This document shows positions 24,077 to 35,121 of a stretch of DNA of 49,309 bases, piece by piece. The stretch comes from Gnomoniopsis sp. IMI 355080 (lineage: Eukaryota > Ascomycota > Sordariomycetes > Diaporthales > Gnomoniaceae). The stretch lies in assembly GCA_027946555.1 (NCBI GenBank), contig JAPEVC010000254.1, positions 1 to 49,309 of the forward strand, in the 5' to 3' direction. A program made the position numbers and the translations under genes. Under the pieces are notes generated by a model. That model had not been told where the DNA came from and searched no databases. It saw only the letters and a program-made list of their open reading frames with translations. Numbering within the stretch: the stretch's first letter is position 1; every line of letters begins with the position of its first letter.

Positions 24077-24936
24077 ATGTCAGGTTCAATCTCCCAACAG
24101 CCGCCCATACCCAAAAATATCAGGGAAGCGCTACAAGATTTTCGACGGGCAGCAACCAGGGCGCGAATCCAGACTGTCCAGCCTCAGATGGTGTCGCACT
24201 CAGTATGCCCAACCAAGTTTATCGAAAGCAACAAGTCAGATATCAAAATTGGCGAGATGAGATATCAGTCACGGCAGGAATTTGTTCAATTTATACAAAA
24301 AGAGATCGACCCTCTCTCAAGTAGGTCGATCATACCACACGCCTCACATAAAGCAATTTGAAATGTTCTTGAGCTGAGAGTTGATGCGCTTCTAGGAAAT
24401 GAACATAAACAAATGTTCCTGCTAGATCTCGCCAGGTACGAAGAAGAGTTTGGTGCTCTCGATCAATACCATAGAGAGCAGGAAAGCCTCAGCATGATGG
24501 ATGTCTCAGGCCGCAAAAGCCTGGCGCGTGTTTTCCGAGACAGTGGCAGGCCACCACCTCCCGGATTCTCTGAGGACTATGACCGCGAATGGGCAGAGCG
24601 GAAACATTGCGAAAAGTGAGCAGGATCTTACCAATATTCCGGTGGCGTGAGCTGATAAGCCTTTTTCTCACCAGCATTGAAAGAAAACAGGCCGAGGCAG
24701 CGGCTCAGATTGGTTTCCTTGAACGGGTAGTGAAACTGAGATCGGATCATGGGAAGAGCATAATTGCTCGAGATATTGGTAGACTCGCTGGTGCAGGAGC
24801 ATTCACACCTGCTTTGCGCAGCGCCCGGGAAATTTTCCAAGGAATGTGCACGAGGGACTATTCAGTCAGGCTCTACTCATGCCACATGACACCCCTTGCG
24901 GGAATTGATCTTGCTGAGGGAATCTTCACGAGGTGA
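24077..24936 (+). CDS. Unrecognised three-exon gene, 241 aa
   Basis: Three exons, 24077-24320, 24396-24615 and 24675-24936, are separated by introns of 75 bp (GTAGGT...CTAG) and 59 bp (GTGAGC...CCAG). Both junctions keep frame without a stop, giving LSRNEHKQMF and KHCENIERKQ. No single frame covers the gene, so the evidence is the chance-defying pair of consistent introns plus a protein-like composition. The N-terminal half is basic (NIREALQDFRRAATRARIQ). The middle has an acidic/Pro loop (DSGRPPPPGFSEDYDREWAER), and the last third has a helical, Ala- and charge-rich stretch (ERKQAEAAAQIGFLERVV) that could form a coiled coil. No signal peptide, membrane segment or catalytic motif is seen. It lies between an HMG-box regulator and dynactin p150. 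I do not recognise the family; it may be lineage-restricted. Confidence 0.55.
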
Positions 24937-25661
24937 GGTCCTCAACAGATCTTCCACCGAGTATCGAGTCTCAGAACGGTGTATGATATGTAGGCCGTCG
25001 AGTTCTCTTTTCTTGCCGGTGAGACTCACTCTTTCGTAACAGACTCTTTGTAATTTTAATGTCAATTTGCTGATGATGGAAGCACATCGAAACTGGATGC
25101 TCACTCATTCCCTGACTGTCACCCGGCTCATTCATTTAAGCCCGTGCATATAATACTTTACTTTGATGCCAAAAATTCGACGGTTCAAACATAGGGATTC
25201 AATGCCAAGATCGGCGGTGAAATCGCGGACATGAAAAAAGGAATCATGGTGTTTTGATAAATTTGAACATAAGTTGCCCAGAGATTCCGTATGGATTTGT
25301 TTGTCATTGTAGTCATTCGGATCGTGCTCAATGGTCTACCGGTGATGCGTTCTAAATCATGAAATTTGAGGACGTTGAAAGTTGGACAAACGGTCACCAG
25401 CAGCTCTGCAGGAGCTAGGAGCATTGTGTACTAACAATTCTACCACCAAGCTCATACTGGGACGGGATAGGCCGCTAGCAAATTAGCTCCCGAGCGTCCC
25501 TGCATGAGTAGCACTAAGAGCCCGTCGCGTCGGGAGCAACAACGTCAACAACGCGACAAGACAGCAGTACATTGAGAAGCCTTCGCCTAGCTCGACAACA
25601 CCCGCCTGCCGACCACTCGAAATGACCATATCCCAATAATCCTCGACAACAGACGGGAACC
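24937..25661. other. Intergenic region, dynactin promoter
   Basis: AT-rich to about 25440, then GC-richer with CAACGTCAACAACGCGACAA just ahead of the dynactin ATG. Minus-strand frames at 25514-25879 are shadows of the CAP-Gly exon. Confidence 0.6.
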
Positions 25662-28600
25662 ATGTCGGACCTGGAAGCGGGGCAGGTCATCCGCCTCGCC
25701 GATGGCCGCAACGCCGTCGTCCGCTTCGTCGGCGAGACATACTTTGCTCCAGGCGTCTGGGTCGGTGTCGAGCTGGACGACGGAACTGGCAAGAATGATG
25801 GCACTGTCCAAGGCGAGAAGTACTTTGACTGCGAGCCGGGCAATGGCATGTTTGTACGCCCCGCAGCAGTGACGGTCATTGCTCAGCCACCACCACCCAA
25901 GCAGAGACCAGCGGCAGCAGCAGGAGCTGCGAAAAAGCGGCCCAGTAGCTTTGCTTCAGGCTCCAGGACCGCGTCTGCTACGCTGGATCCAAATGCGGGA
26001 CGGAGGAAGAGCATTAACAATCCCAGCCCTAGTCCGGTGGGGAGGCGCTCGAGCGTCAGGGTGAGCTTTTACACTGCGAACACTCGAGGGCCTTGACTAA
26101 TCGCCGTGCTTCCGACACAGTCTCCTACCAAATCTCCTACAAAACAACTAGGTCTGAACACAGCTACATCGAGTGCTTCTACCTCACGAACCGGGACGCC
26201 GGCGAATGCACGGGGCGGGGCAGCCACTGCGAGAGCTCGAGCTTCCACCAGTACCACAAGAACTTCCATGGGTCCGCCAGCGAGACCAGGTCGCCAACCG
26301 TCCACTTCTTCTACACGAGGGGGTCCAGCAAGGTCAGCGAGCAATCGCCTTTCGCTGACAACCAACAAGGCTCCAACATCAGCTGCAAAGCGCGGCTCGC
26401 CAACGTCGCAATCCGCCGCAGAAAAGCGAGCATCTCTTGGCAAAGGCGTTGCGTCATCTCCGAAGGGCAGTAGTGATGACGAGACCAGCCCCTTGCAGCC
26501 TCCAAGCGCTGGATTGGACAAGTCAAACGAGCCGTCGGATGCTGAGCCCACGAAGAAGGTGTCGAGGCCGACGACGCAAGCTTTACAGGCGTCCAATCGG
26601 AAGATCGAGGATCTTGAAGCAAAATTACGGGTGCTGGAGAGGAAGCGTCTTGAAGACCGGGACAAAATCAAGCTTCTTGACAAAGTCCAAACGGAGCGTG
26701 ACAAGTTTGAGAGCATCATCCAGAAATTGCAACAGAAATATGCTCCATTGCAGCAGGAGGTCAATGACCTGCGCAAGGCTAACAGGGAGGCTGAGGAGCG
26801 CTTCAATTCCATCGAAGGTGTGCAGGCCGAGTATGAGAGTGCGATGGAGCTTGCGACTCTGGACCGGGAGATGGCCGAGGAGACTGCTGAAGTCTTAAAG
26901 GTGGAGGTGGAGGCCCTAAGAGAAAAGACCGAAGAGCTCGAGCTCGAGGTTGAAATACTCCGCGAAGAGAATTCGGAGTATACCAAGGGCATGTCGCCAG
27001 AGGAGAAGGCCAGCACGAGTTGGATACAACTGGAAAGAAACAATGAGCGGCTGCGCGATGCACTCATTCGTCTGCGCGACCTCACCCAGCAACAGGAAGA
27101 AGAGCTTAGAGACCAGATCAAGAGCCTGGAGGAGGATGTCCAAGAGCTTACGACGCTCAAGGAAGATCATGAGACCGCGCAGGGCAAGCTTTTACAGACG
27201 GAAGCCATGGTCGAGGATCTCCGACAACAACTCGATACAGCTCTGGGTGCTGAAGACATGATTGAGGATCTCACGGAGCGCAACATGAGCCAAGCCGAGC
27301 AGATTGAGGAACTAAAAGCCATTATTGACGACCTGGAGAATCTCAAGGAAGTTAATGATGAGCTTGAGATCAACCATGTCCAGAACGAGAAAGAAATGCA
27401 AGAGGAGCTTGATTTCAAGGATAGCGTGGTCGCAGAGCAAGCCAGGAGAGCTGCTCAGCAAGAGGAGGCACTCGAAGACATGGAGTACACCCTGTCGAGA
27501 TTCCGTGAGCTTGTTACCAACCTGCAAGGTGACCTTCAGGATATGAAGGCCTCTCAGGCGGTGACGGAGGGAGAGTCCGAGAAGCTCAACAGCCGATCGC
27601 GGGCCATGGAGGATCTGACTATGAAGCTGCAGATTTCTGCCGAGAAAGCCCAAGCCAAGACCATCGATCTCGAGTTGCGTCGTCTGGAAGCGCAGGAGGC
27701 TGAACAGCATCTCGAAATCGTCAAATTGTTCCTACCGGATACCTACCAATCCGACCGAAATTCGGTCCTTGCTCTATTGCGGTTTAAGAGACTTGCCTTC
27801 AAGGCCAATTTGCTGCATCAGTTCATTCAGGAGAGGGTCAAGGGCCAGGCACACTCTGGTCACGAGGACGATGTGTTCTTTGGATGTGACGCTATGGACA
27901 AGTTGACGTGGGTGTCGGCCATGTGCGACAGATTCGTCAATTCCATCAGTCACTGTACACTGGAGCAATTTGCCAAATACGAGGGTGCACTGTTTGAGTT
28001 GGAGCCGGTCGAGCGAGCCCTCAACCAGTGGATTGATGGCTTGAAGAGGGATGAGCTCAAGGAGAAGCAGTGCGCAACTGAGCTCCAGCGAACGATAGCT
28101 CTGATGACACACCTTGGGGAGGTGCATATCTCGGACGACCTCGAGAGTTTCGCAGATGACGTCTACATGAAAGCGGTTCTGATGCAGAGCCATCTTGAGT
28201 CTGCGGCCACGGACTTTGCGACTCTGCAGAGTATGGTCCAGAAGATTATCCCGCCTGCCAACGAGGAAGACGAATTGGCACAGACTTTCACCAGGAAGGC
28301 CGACGCTGTCGTAACACAAACTCGCAGCACCAAGGTCATTGCAGGCAGGACTGTCAAGGCTCTCGAGGATTTACGGATGCGATCTTTGGCACTGTCCCCG
28401 GAGACTAAAGAAGTGTTCGAGCAGTGTGACACCATTTCCCAGGAGCTGTCGGATCTGGCCCGCAACATTGGTCACGATCTGCACCAACTTCTTCATGAAG
28501 AGGGCAGAGCTGAGCCTTATACCTACCAAGAGGTCCAATCCCGCGTGCAGAAGACTGTTGTATCTGTCGCAGGCTCCGACGAGTCCGACCTTTTCACCAC

Positions 28601-29657
28601 GTATCTCAACAAACTCCGCAACCTCACCACCCAAATCACCGACCTGTCTCAGCTGGCAGAAGACTTCACCCAGACCCAAGAGTTCGAGCGTAGTATTGCG
28701 CCCTGGATACTTCGGTCTCAAGATCTTAAGGCCGTCAAGACGATTCCCGTTGATGCCGAGGAGGAGCTTCGCCGCATCAGGGAAGAATACAACGATGCTC
28801 GCCGTGCCATGGCACAACGGGAAGAGGCTCTCAGCACAGCGATGCTCAAGATTGAGACTCTCGAATCTCGTATGCGCGATGCGACTGCCAAGGCTAACCA
28901 AATCACGGATCTTGAGCTGCAGATCGAAAAGAGCCGGGAGGCCGTCGCCTCGCTCCATGAGGACATTGAGAAACAAGACCGCGAACTCAAGACGCTCGAA
29001 GCGGACCGCGACAAGTGGAAGAAGATTGCAGGCGACTCGCGTGCGTTCAGCGAGGCCGCGGCCGGTACCAAGGCAGGCAAGGAGATGGCTGTTGCCACTG
29101 CCAAGGAGATGGAGACACTCAAGGACGAAATCGTCTCGTTGCAGTCTGCAGTGCGGTTCTTGCGGGAGGACAACCGCCGCGCTCGCCTCACTGAGCAGGG
29201 CGGCTATGGCTGGCTCGCCGAGCCTCTCACAAAGCCTACGCCCGTCGCTGAGCAGCGAAGACAGCTGGTCGTTGCTGAAGGCCGTGATGTCCTGGGCGAG
29301 CTGCTCAAGATGGCCACCTCCGCCAAAGTGTACGACTTGGGCTCGATGCCAAAGGACAAGCTCGCGTGGAAGAGCGCCAAGAGCACGCCGCAGTACTACG
29401 CGGCCAAGCAGATGGAAGACCTCGCCGCGTGGCAAGGCTGGCGGGACAGCGTGGTGCGCAAGGGGCAGACGTTGTTGACGCAGGAGAAACAGGGTCGTGG
29501 TGGTGATGTGACCAATGTGCGGAGGGCGAGGAATGCGGCGGCGGCGAGATTGCATATCCGGTTGCCGGATCTTGACGGGAAGACGATTTCGGGAAGCGGA
29601 GATGGGGATGTGCAGATTATAGGGAGCCGGGAGTGGGAGGGGTTGCAAGGGCATTGA
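25662..29657 (+). CDS. ro-3: Dynactin p150Glued subunit, 1311 aa
   Basis: Two exons, 25662-26060 and 26121-29657, are joined across a 60-bp intron (GTGAGC...ACAG), reading SSVR-SPTKSPTKQ. This is the largest dynactin subunit, which links dynein to microtubules and cargo. The CAP-Gly domain (about residues 4-70) shows APGVWVGVELDDGTGKNDG and GNGMFVRP, with the fungal GKND form of the groove. A basic Ser/Pro/Thr-rich region (about 75-290) follows, which typically binds microtubules. Long coiled coils cover about 320-650 (REKTEELELEVEILREE is one example). The dynactin-specific domain starts near LEIVKLFLPDTYQSDRN (about residue 664). A second coiled coil lies at about 1000-1170. Length is close to the Neurospora ro-3 product. 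The second exon is open for 1179 codons. The symbol follows Neurospora usage. Confidence 0.95.
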
Positions 29658-31493
29658 GCGATATGAGCTAGATGTGGAGCTGAGTCTGGTGTTTTTGTCT
29701 GTCTTTTGGTTGATCACCCCAGTTTAGAGGATACCATTGCTGCATGGATTTTTTGTGCGCATTTTGTCATTCTCCTTCTCCTGCGCCATTCGTGACCCGA
29801 CCAGAGCTCGTAGTGGTGGCTACATACGACGTGCTGTTGTAATGTGCCCCCTTCGATACCCTTTATCATTCCAAACGCCTCTCTCGCTACCGCCTTCACA
29901 GGGGCAGTAGTAGCCCAGGAGCGACCCCGGGCTATCTTTGAGAAACCCCGTCATCCAGTCGACCCAACATCTCCTTGAGAGTATGCACCTATGTTCTATG
30001 CTCCCCCTGACATATGGAAGCTAGACCCGCCATATCGAGCACGTCCATTCAGACTTCAAAAACCGCAGTGCAGCCGGAAAATTCACTTGCCTCATTTCTA
30101 GCTCAGCCCTCTCCGCTTATCTCAAAACTGTTTTACTTGTTACCGCAGACGTCCCCCCTCCAATCTTCCACTTCGGAAGAGCTGACTCCGCGAGGACGTT
30201 CGTGTTCGACCGGCGAATCCCCGCCCAATACGCTGTAGACTCCATTCATTATGGGGAATTCTGACTCATCGCTCCAAGAAAAATACTGCATCCAATGTGT
30301 CACTAAGGTAAGTCGCAGACAGGGGAAAGGTCCGTCCAGATTCTTGCTTCCTCGACAATCGCTATGGTGTTGGGGTGGGGAGGGGGGGATGATAACAGCA
30401 CGTGAATGCAATTTCAATCGAAAAGGTCCGCGACCACGGTGTCAGTGGCGCTTTCTGTATGATGTTGACTATGAGGACCCGGAGTTCGGATTATTCCTTA
30501 TCCTTCTTTCCTTGATAGCCTCTGTGTTGGACGCCGTTCCTCTGCGCGTAGCGTAGGGTCGGGTCGGGCCTGTATCACCTTGCACGGCTTCTCTTGCAAG
30601 TTCCTTGCCGCTCAAACGCGACTCTAATGTTGAAAGCTTGGAGGACCATGAATTTTCGTCTTCTTGATTGCTGTCTGAACCAGATGGTGAAGCCACGAGC
30701 CCTCATGACATGTGTCTGCCAAATGGGGGTTTCGGTATTCTCATTACAGAATTTCGGATAATTTCACATTGAGATCTTTTTTCTAATATCGCAAGATGAA
30801 GAAGCTTCACATGAGCCGAAAATGCTCTTTTGTGAAAATACCAGGGACGCACGCGATATGCCTACAGCACCCAAGACAGACGCTCGTCTGACGTGGAGCA
30901 TGTTTGGGGATTTACGGCCCGAGCCGCAGATCTCGGAACTTGCCGATCGGCGATCTTACCTACATCGCGCAGTTTGGTTTGACGACCTCCTTCAGCAACA
31001 AGGCTGTGAACATGGCTTTTTCTTTCTCTGCGCAGCACAATTTCGAAAGAAACTACTTCCTGTTAAACCGATGATGGTACCAGATCATCTTTATTCAATA
31101 CGCTCTGTCTTTAATGGGCTGCTAACATGCGTGGTATATATCAGAAATTTCCTGCATCCCAACCCCTTTGTCTATTGCGCTGCAGCACTGACATGCAACA
31201 GTCTTTCGTATGTGGACATGTTCTGTGTACGATGTAATCGAGTATGTATTTTTGAAATTGAATAATTTTGTGAGGCTAGTAGGTCCCCGCGGAAGCGTGG
31301 GAAGGAGTCACGGCCAAATGGATTCTTCTTGAAGAAGTGCTAGGCTCGAGCGCTTATTGAAGTTATGTGCTGGTTGTTATTACTGAGCTTGAAGCTAAGT
31401 GGCATCCTGGCATGCTATTGACTGCCCTCTACGAGTGGTCGCTTTCAAATCACAGTCAGTGACAGAGAAAAGGGGCTTCCGATAATGAAAAAA

Positions 31494-31600
31494 GAGTTGA
31501 AAGTCTGAGAGTCGAACTCGAGCCTTTGCATTGCAACTTCGTCACACACACCCCTTACCCCTTCGCTGATTTCAAGCTGTCACCACATCAAGTCAAACTC
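31494..31600 (-). ncRNA. Tentative degenerate tRNA-like / Pol III element
   Basis: Read on the minus strand, GAGTTTG at one end can pair with TCAACTC at the other (five pairs and a wobble of seven). GTTCGACTC at 31509-31517 matches the Pol III B-box consensus GWTCRANNC. A T6 run (31488-31493) follows at once, as a Pol III terminator would. The cloverleaf between them does not fold convincingly and the A box is poor, so this may be a tRNA relic or chance. Confidence 0.15.
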
Positions 31601-31774
31601 TAAATTAAAATAAAAAGCAAAAAGAAGTCAAAAAAAACCAAATCCATGGACTTTGAATGGTGTCTAAAAGCGTATTCCCTGTGCGCAGACAGTGAGTTCT
31701 TGCCCATGATCCAGGCAGCTTTCAGTGGAGGGAACTGCAGTGGGCCTAGCGTGCTCAAAGCTAGATTGTGACTC

Positions 31775-31805
31775 GGTGTGGTAGGACGAACCTTACCACT
31801 GCACC
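31775..31805. other. Hairpin with GGTGTGGTAGG / CCTTACCACTGCACC arms
   Basis: An 11-bp interrupted stem closes a loop of about five bases, with a one-base and a three-base bulge. On the minus strand its first arm contains TGGTGCAGTGG, a perfect match to the A-box pattern TGGYNNAGTGG. Nothing coding overlaps it. Confidence 0.4.
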
Positions 31806-32226
31806 ATATTCACTCGACCTGTGTGCCTTTAGGGAAGTTCGAGCTATTGATAAACACCTGGGAAAACTGGCCCTGCGTTGGTAGGTCTCCCCCTCCCATC
31901 CCCCCTCTTTTTCCCTTCCATATGCTCTCAGCTTCTTGGTATAATCAGCCGTAATTACAGAAATCTTAAGCAACTGCCTCCTGGGTGAAGATATCCCAAA
32001 ACAATGCCAACTTCGCTTGCTCAGTACAGTCTCACAAGCACGCGTGCGTCACAATAACACATTGACTACAAGAGTTTTCACACTCCCTCAACCGCAAGTT
32101 CCATCCAGCAATCGATGAATACTTCCTGCCAATCGGCTACGTACCATCACACCTTGCCAATCGTCAACACGTTTTGCCCCTGCGAATTGCAATATACACA
32201 TCATGTGCACCCACGCTGTTGTTCGT

Positions 32227-32328
32227 CTTCTACAAACCGTTGTTCTCCTTCTACAGATTGTGGCTGTTACCCTAAAAACCAATGTTATTGCCCTACAAAC
32301 CGCGACACTGGTCATTCTTCTGCAGATC
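32227..32328 (+). repeat. Degenerate 21-bp tandem encoding Leu heptads in one frame
   Basis: Four to five units begin CTTCTACAAAC, CTTCTACAGAT, ACCCTAAAAAC, GCCCTACAAAC (a longer, 27-bp unit) and CTTCTGCAGAT. In the frame of ATG 32203 they read as repeated LLQ/ALQ-x4 heptads. The surrounding 76-codon frame has no other support as a gene. Confidence 0.5.
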
Positions 32329-32925
32329 AGTCGTCCTTCTTTGGAACACGAAGATCACAACACCAGGCCCGTGACCAGGCTACCAAGGCAATACGCATAT
32401 TCTTCTATGTCATGTCCATCAGAGAACCTATAATATTTGTCGGTTTTAACAACTTAATCGATTACAGAGTGTCAGTATCCCTCTACGGAACTTTTCACTT
32501 AGGGCGACTGGAGTGATGGTGGTAGCAGAATGGATTAGGACGGAGCTTCCCAGGGAAAGGCAAATGCCATGGCTGAAGCCTAGAGACGGAGACAGGCTTA
32601 TTTAGAAGAACGTGGGGACAGGGACGGGCAACGTGACGACGTGCTGTTTGATGAAGGTAAACAGATTACGGGTGACCTTAGGAGAGGCAACATGTGACAA
32701 ACATAAACGGGAATAAGTGCCTGTTGAGGCTCAACAGAAGCGAGGCAATGTTTAGGTGCGCAAAGGACAGAATATTCGAAGACGAAAATTACAGACTATT
32801 GTCTCTATCTTGCCCTACTGCTTCCATGTTGCCCTTGGACCTGTTGACTCATGGCTTTATATCTCGCAAGTCGTCACAATATCCTACAGGAAAATATGCA
32901 ACTATATCCGCTCTTTTTCGGTGTC

Positions 32926-34197
32926 CTAGTTTGAGCCAGTCGGTGTAATAATGTGCTTCTCCTGGGTCTGTGTAGTATCCTTGGCAGTACCAGAAGCCGA
33001 CTTCGCCTTCCCAGCTTCAGAGTTGCTTCCACTGTCGGAAGCATTGGAATGGAACTGGCTCGGCTTAGGCTGCTTGGCTTTCATGAATGGCCAATGACCC
33101 TTAACCTCCTTGTACCTCATGACAATGAAGCCAGCGATGACTACGATCCAGTAAACGCTGTAGGAGATGACTGAGCCGTAGGTAGCCGTGTTGTTCCAGC
33201 CCAAGATGGCCTGGAAAATACCCCAGCCGCCACCGCCGTTCAGATCAGGAGAGCAGCACTGTATAGGCTGTTAGTATCTGGCAAGATTATGTGGAGGCAA
33301 GAAAGAAAGAAAGAGAGAGAGTGTGTGTGTGTGTGCTTACGTTGACATGCCAGACAGCCCTATCGATGTCGTAGGTTCCTGGACCATTTCCGAGTTCAGC
33401 AGCATCACCACCAATGATGTTGTTCCATTGTTGCTGTTCCAGGTAGCCGACGCCGCGGGAAAAGAGACCGGCTGCTACCAGGTAGAGCAGACAGGTAGAC
33501 ACGACAAGGAAGATCTGCATAGAAGAAGAGGAACCGGACCTGATAAGAAAGTCAGCTATTGTCGCCAATTAGAGCGAGGCACGATGGGGAAATCTCACTT
33601 GTACAGAAGATATCCAGCCAGACTACCGGCTGCCAGACCCACAATAGCTGGCAGCGGAAAGGCAGTCGCGGGCGCTGTGAACGATACACCCGCTACGAAG
33701 ATGATGGCCTCGATGCCCTCTCTGAGCACGGTGATGAAAGGCAGCACAAACATGGCGTACTTCTCAGTGAACCGCGCCAGCCAGGCGAAACGGCCACCCG
33801 TCTTGATCATAGGGCCATCAAGCGAAGAAGCCAACTTGAGGCGCCACTTGGCCTGCATCTTGCTGATGCGCAGCAGCGCGGCACCCACGACGGTGATGAT
33901 GACGGACGCCACGATGGCGAAAGCACCTTCATAGTACAGCTCGCTCTGGCTCCAGTGGTCGACGCCGACGGTGTAGAAGGTGCCAATGACAGCCGCGGCA
34001 ACAATGAGGCAAATCAGCAAGCCGAGCCCTGTGCCAAACCATACTTGACGGCGGAGTCTTTTGTAGATTTTTTCTTCCTTCTCGGAGCCGAGGGTCTGCT
34101 TCAGCCAGGCGAGGAGAACCGACACGATGATGACGGTCTCGAGGGTCTCGCGAAAGACGATGAGGAAAACGGGCACAGCAAAGACTTGCGGCGCCAT
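32926..34197 (-). CDS. ftr1: High-affinity iron permease Ftr1, 376 aa
   Basis: Three exons, 34197-33599, 33539-33341 and 33258-32926, have 59- and 82-bp introns; both junctions keep frame. The protein is the plasma-membrane permease of reductive iron uptake and takes Fe(III) handed over by the ferroxidase. Two REXXE iron motifs are present, RETLE (residues 16-20) in the first membrane helix and REGIE (159-163) in a middle one. Seven hydrophobic segments are expected; the last is YSVYWIVVIAGFIVMRY, followed by a polar tail. The start ATG at 34197 places the first REXXE helix at the N-terminus as in yeast Ftr1; the open frame upstream to 34278 was rejected for that reason. It is head-to-head with FET3 over 1966 bp carrying four SreA-type GATA sites. 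Confidence 0.96.
33301..33335. repeat. GAAA/GA/GT microsatellite in FTR1 intron 2
   Basis: The 82-bp intron at 33259-33340 holds consecutive GAAA, GA and GT runs. On the transcribed strand they read as CA then CT repeats right after the GTAAGC donor. Confidence 0.85.
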
Positions 34198-34432
34198 GAT
34201 GGGTTGGACTGATGGCTGTGCTTTGGGGAGTGAATGTCTTTGAGCGCCAGGGCTGGTGGATCTGAAGATTTTGCACAAACAAAAGACGGGCGGTGGGGGA
34301 TGATGGAAGTGTGGTTGGGAAGAGAGGAGGTGTGAACAGACTGATAGTAATAAGACACAAGCTATCGCTCAATGTCGGTTAAATTGTGCGGAAAACAAAC
34401 TTGAGTCGGGAAGAACGTGCTGAACAGAAAAC

Positions 34433-34442
34433 TACCTAGGTA
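34433..34442. repeat. TACCTAGGTA dispersed palindrome, copy 6
   Basis: Perfect copy, about 65 bp from the nearest SreA-type site in the FTR1-FET3 promoter. Confidence 0.8.
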
Positions 34443-34505
34443 CACCGTAGGCACGGATGGGCAGACAAATGGAATGGGGACTGGATGAGCAAGATCTGAT
34501 CAATC

Positions 34506-34516
34506 TTATCAGATAA
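34506..34516. promoter_or_regulatory. Double, overlapping SreA-type GATA site (TTATCAGATAA)
   Basis: The 11 bp contain ATCAGATAA on the plus strand and ATCTGATAA on the minus strand, both perfect matches to ATCWGATAA. It is 309 bp upstream of the FTR1 ATG. A near match, ATCTGATCA, lies just beside it at 34494-34502. Confidence 0.7.
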
Positions 34517-35092
34517 TCTCTACCTAATTTAGGCGCCACAAATACGCAGTATCATGTTATAGGGTGGGGGGACAATAACCTTGTTTCCTTGCACAGTAAC
34601 AATAAAAGTGCGCGGCACCTGTGTGTGTGTGTGTTGTGACAAGTTTCGCAGGAGAAAGGAGAGCTTCGGTACGCAATATGGTAGGAGGTAGGTCCTCAGC
34701 AGGGATCTCTAGTCAAGTGGGACCCTGAGCGATTAGTGGAGATTTGCTGCAGCTTCCTTAGCAAAGCTAAGTTAGTCGGCAGGGCCTAGGTGATATCCTA
34801 AGTGGGCCTAGTTGGGAACCTTATTCACGAGCCTAAAGTTTGTTTTCGATCCTGTCCCACCGCAACCATCAAGACTACGCAGCAACTGATCCTATGTAGT
34901 AGTACTAAGAGAAATGATCGGTGCAAACTTTGCACGACAATCTGGAAGATCGAGTCAAGACTATTTCGTATTGGGTTCCGCGATAGACCGCCTTTTGAGT
35001 CTAAGTCTGGGACATACCGGAAAACCGAACGGCACCAAAACCAAACCGGCCGAGGTCGTATGCCGCATGAAACACTACAGCATGCTGTTGTC

Positions 35093-35121
35093 TTATCAGA
35101 TCGTCAGAGCCGTTATCTGAT
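35093..35121 (-). promoter_or_regulatory. Pair of SreA-type GATA sites 20 bp apart
   Basis: TTATCAGAT at 35093-35101 and TTATCTGAT at 35113-35121 are, on the minus strand, ATCTGATAA and ATCAGATAA, both perfect ATCWGATAA matches. The spacing is two helical turns. They sit midway between FTR1 and FET3. Confidence 0.7.

Larger units (their letters stand above)
29658..32925. other. 3.3-kb intergenic region, no protein gene recognised
   Basis: Between dynactin and the 3' end of FTR1. Frames of 101 (30251-30556), 147 (30822-31265), 133 (32115-32516) and 76 codons (32203-32433) start with ATG but show no family motif, and none is supported by introns. The left part is GC-balanced; 31260-31980 is AT-richer and contains a tRNA-like stretch and a stable hairpin, listed separately. 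The 32.2-kb segment contains a degenerate 21-bp tandem. Confidence 0.5.

Noticed and set aside
29822..29845. ACATACGAC followed by GTGCTGTTGTAATGT, resembling the two ends of fungal 5S rRNA
   Set aside because: The whole 5S body is missing and only about 20 bases resemble it, so chance or a tiny relic is likelier than a gene.
30251..30556. MGNSDSS-type start followed by a GTAAGT donor
   Set aside because: It looked like the first exon of a myristoylated protein, but no convincing downstream exon or family match could be joined.
30822..31265. 147-codon plus-strand frame
   Set aside because: Starts with ATG but has no motif, no conserved-looking segment and no introns; isolated in AT-richer non-coding DNA.
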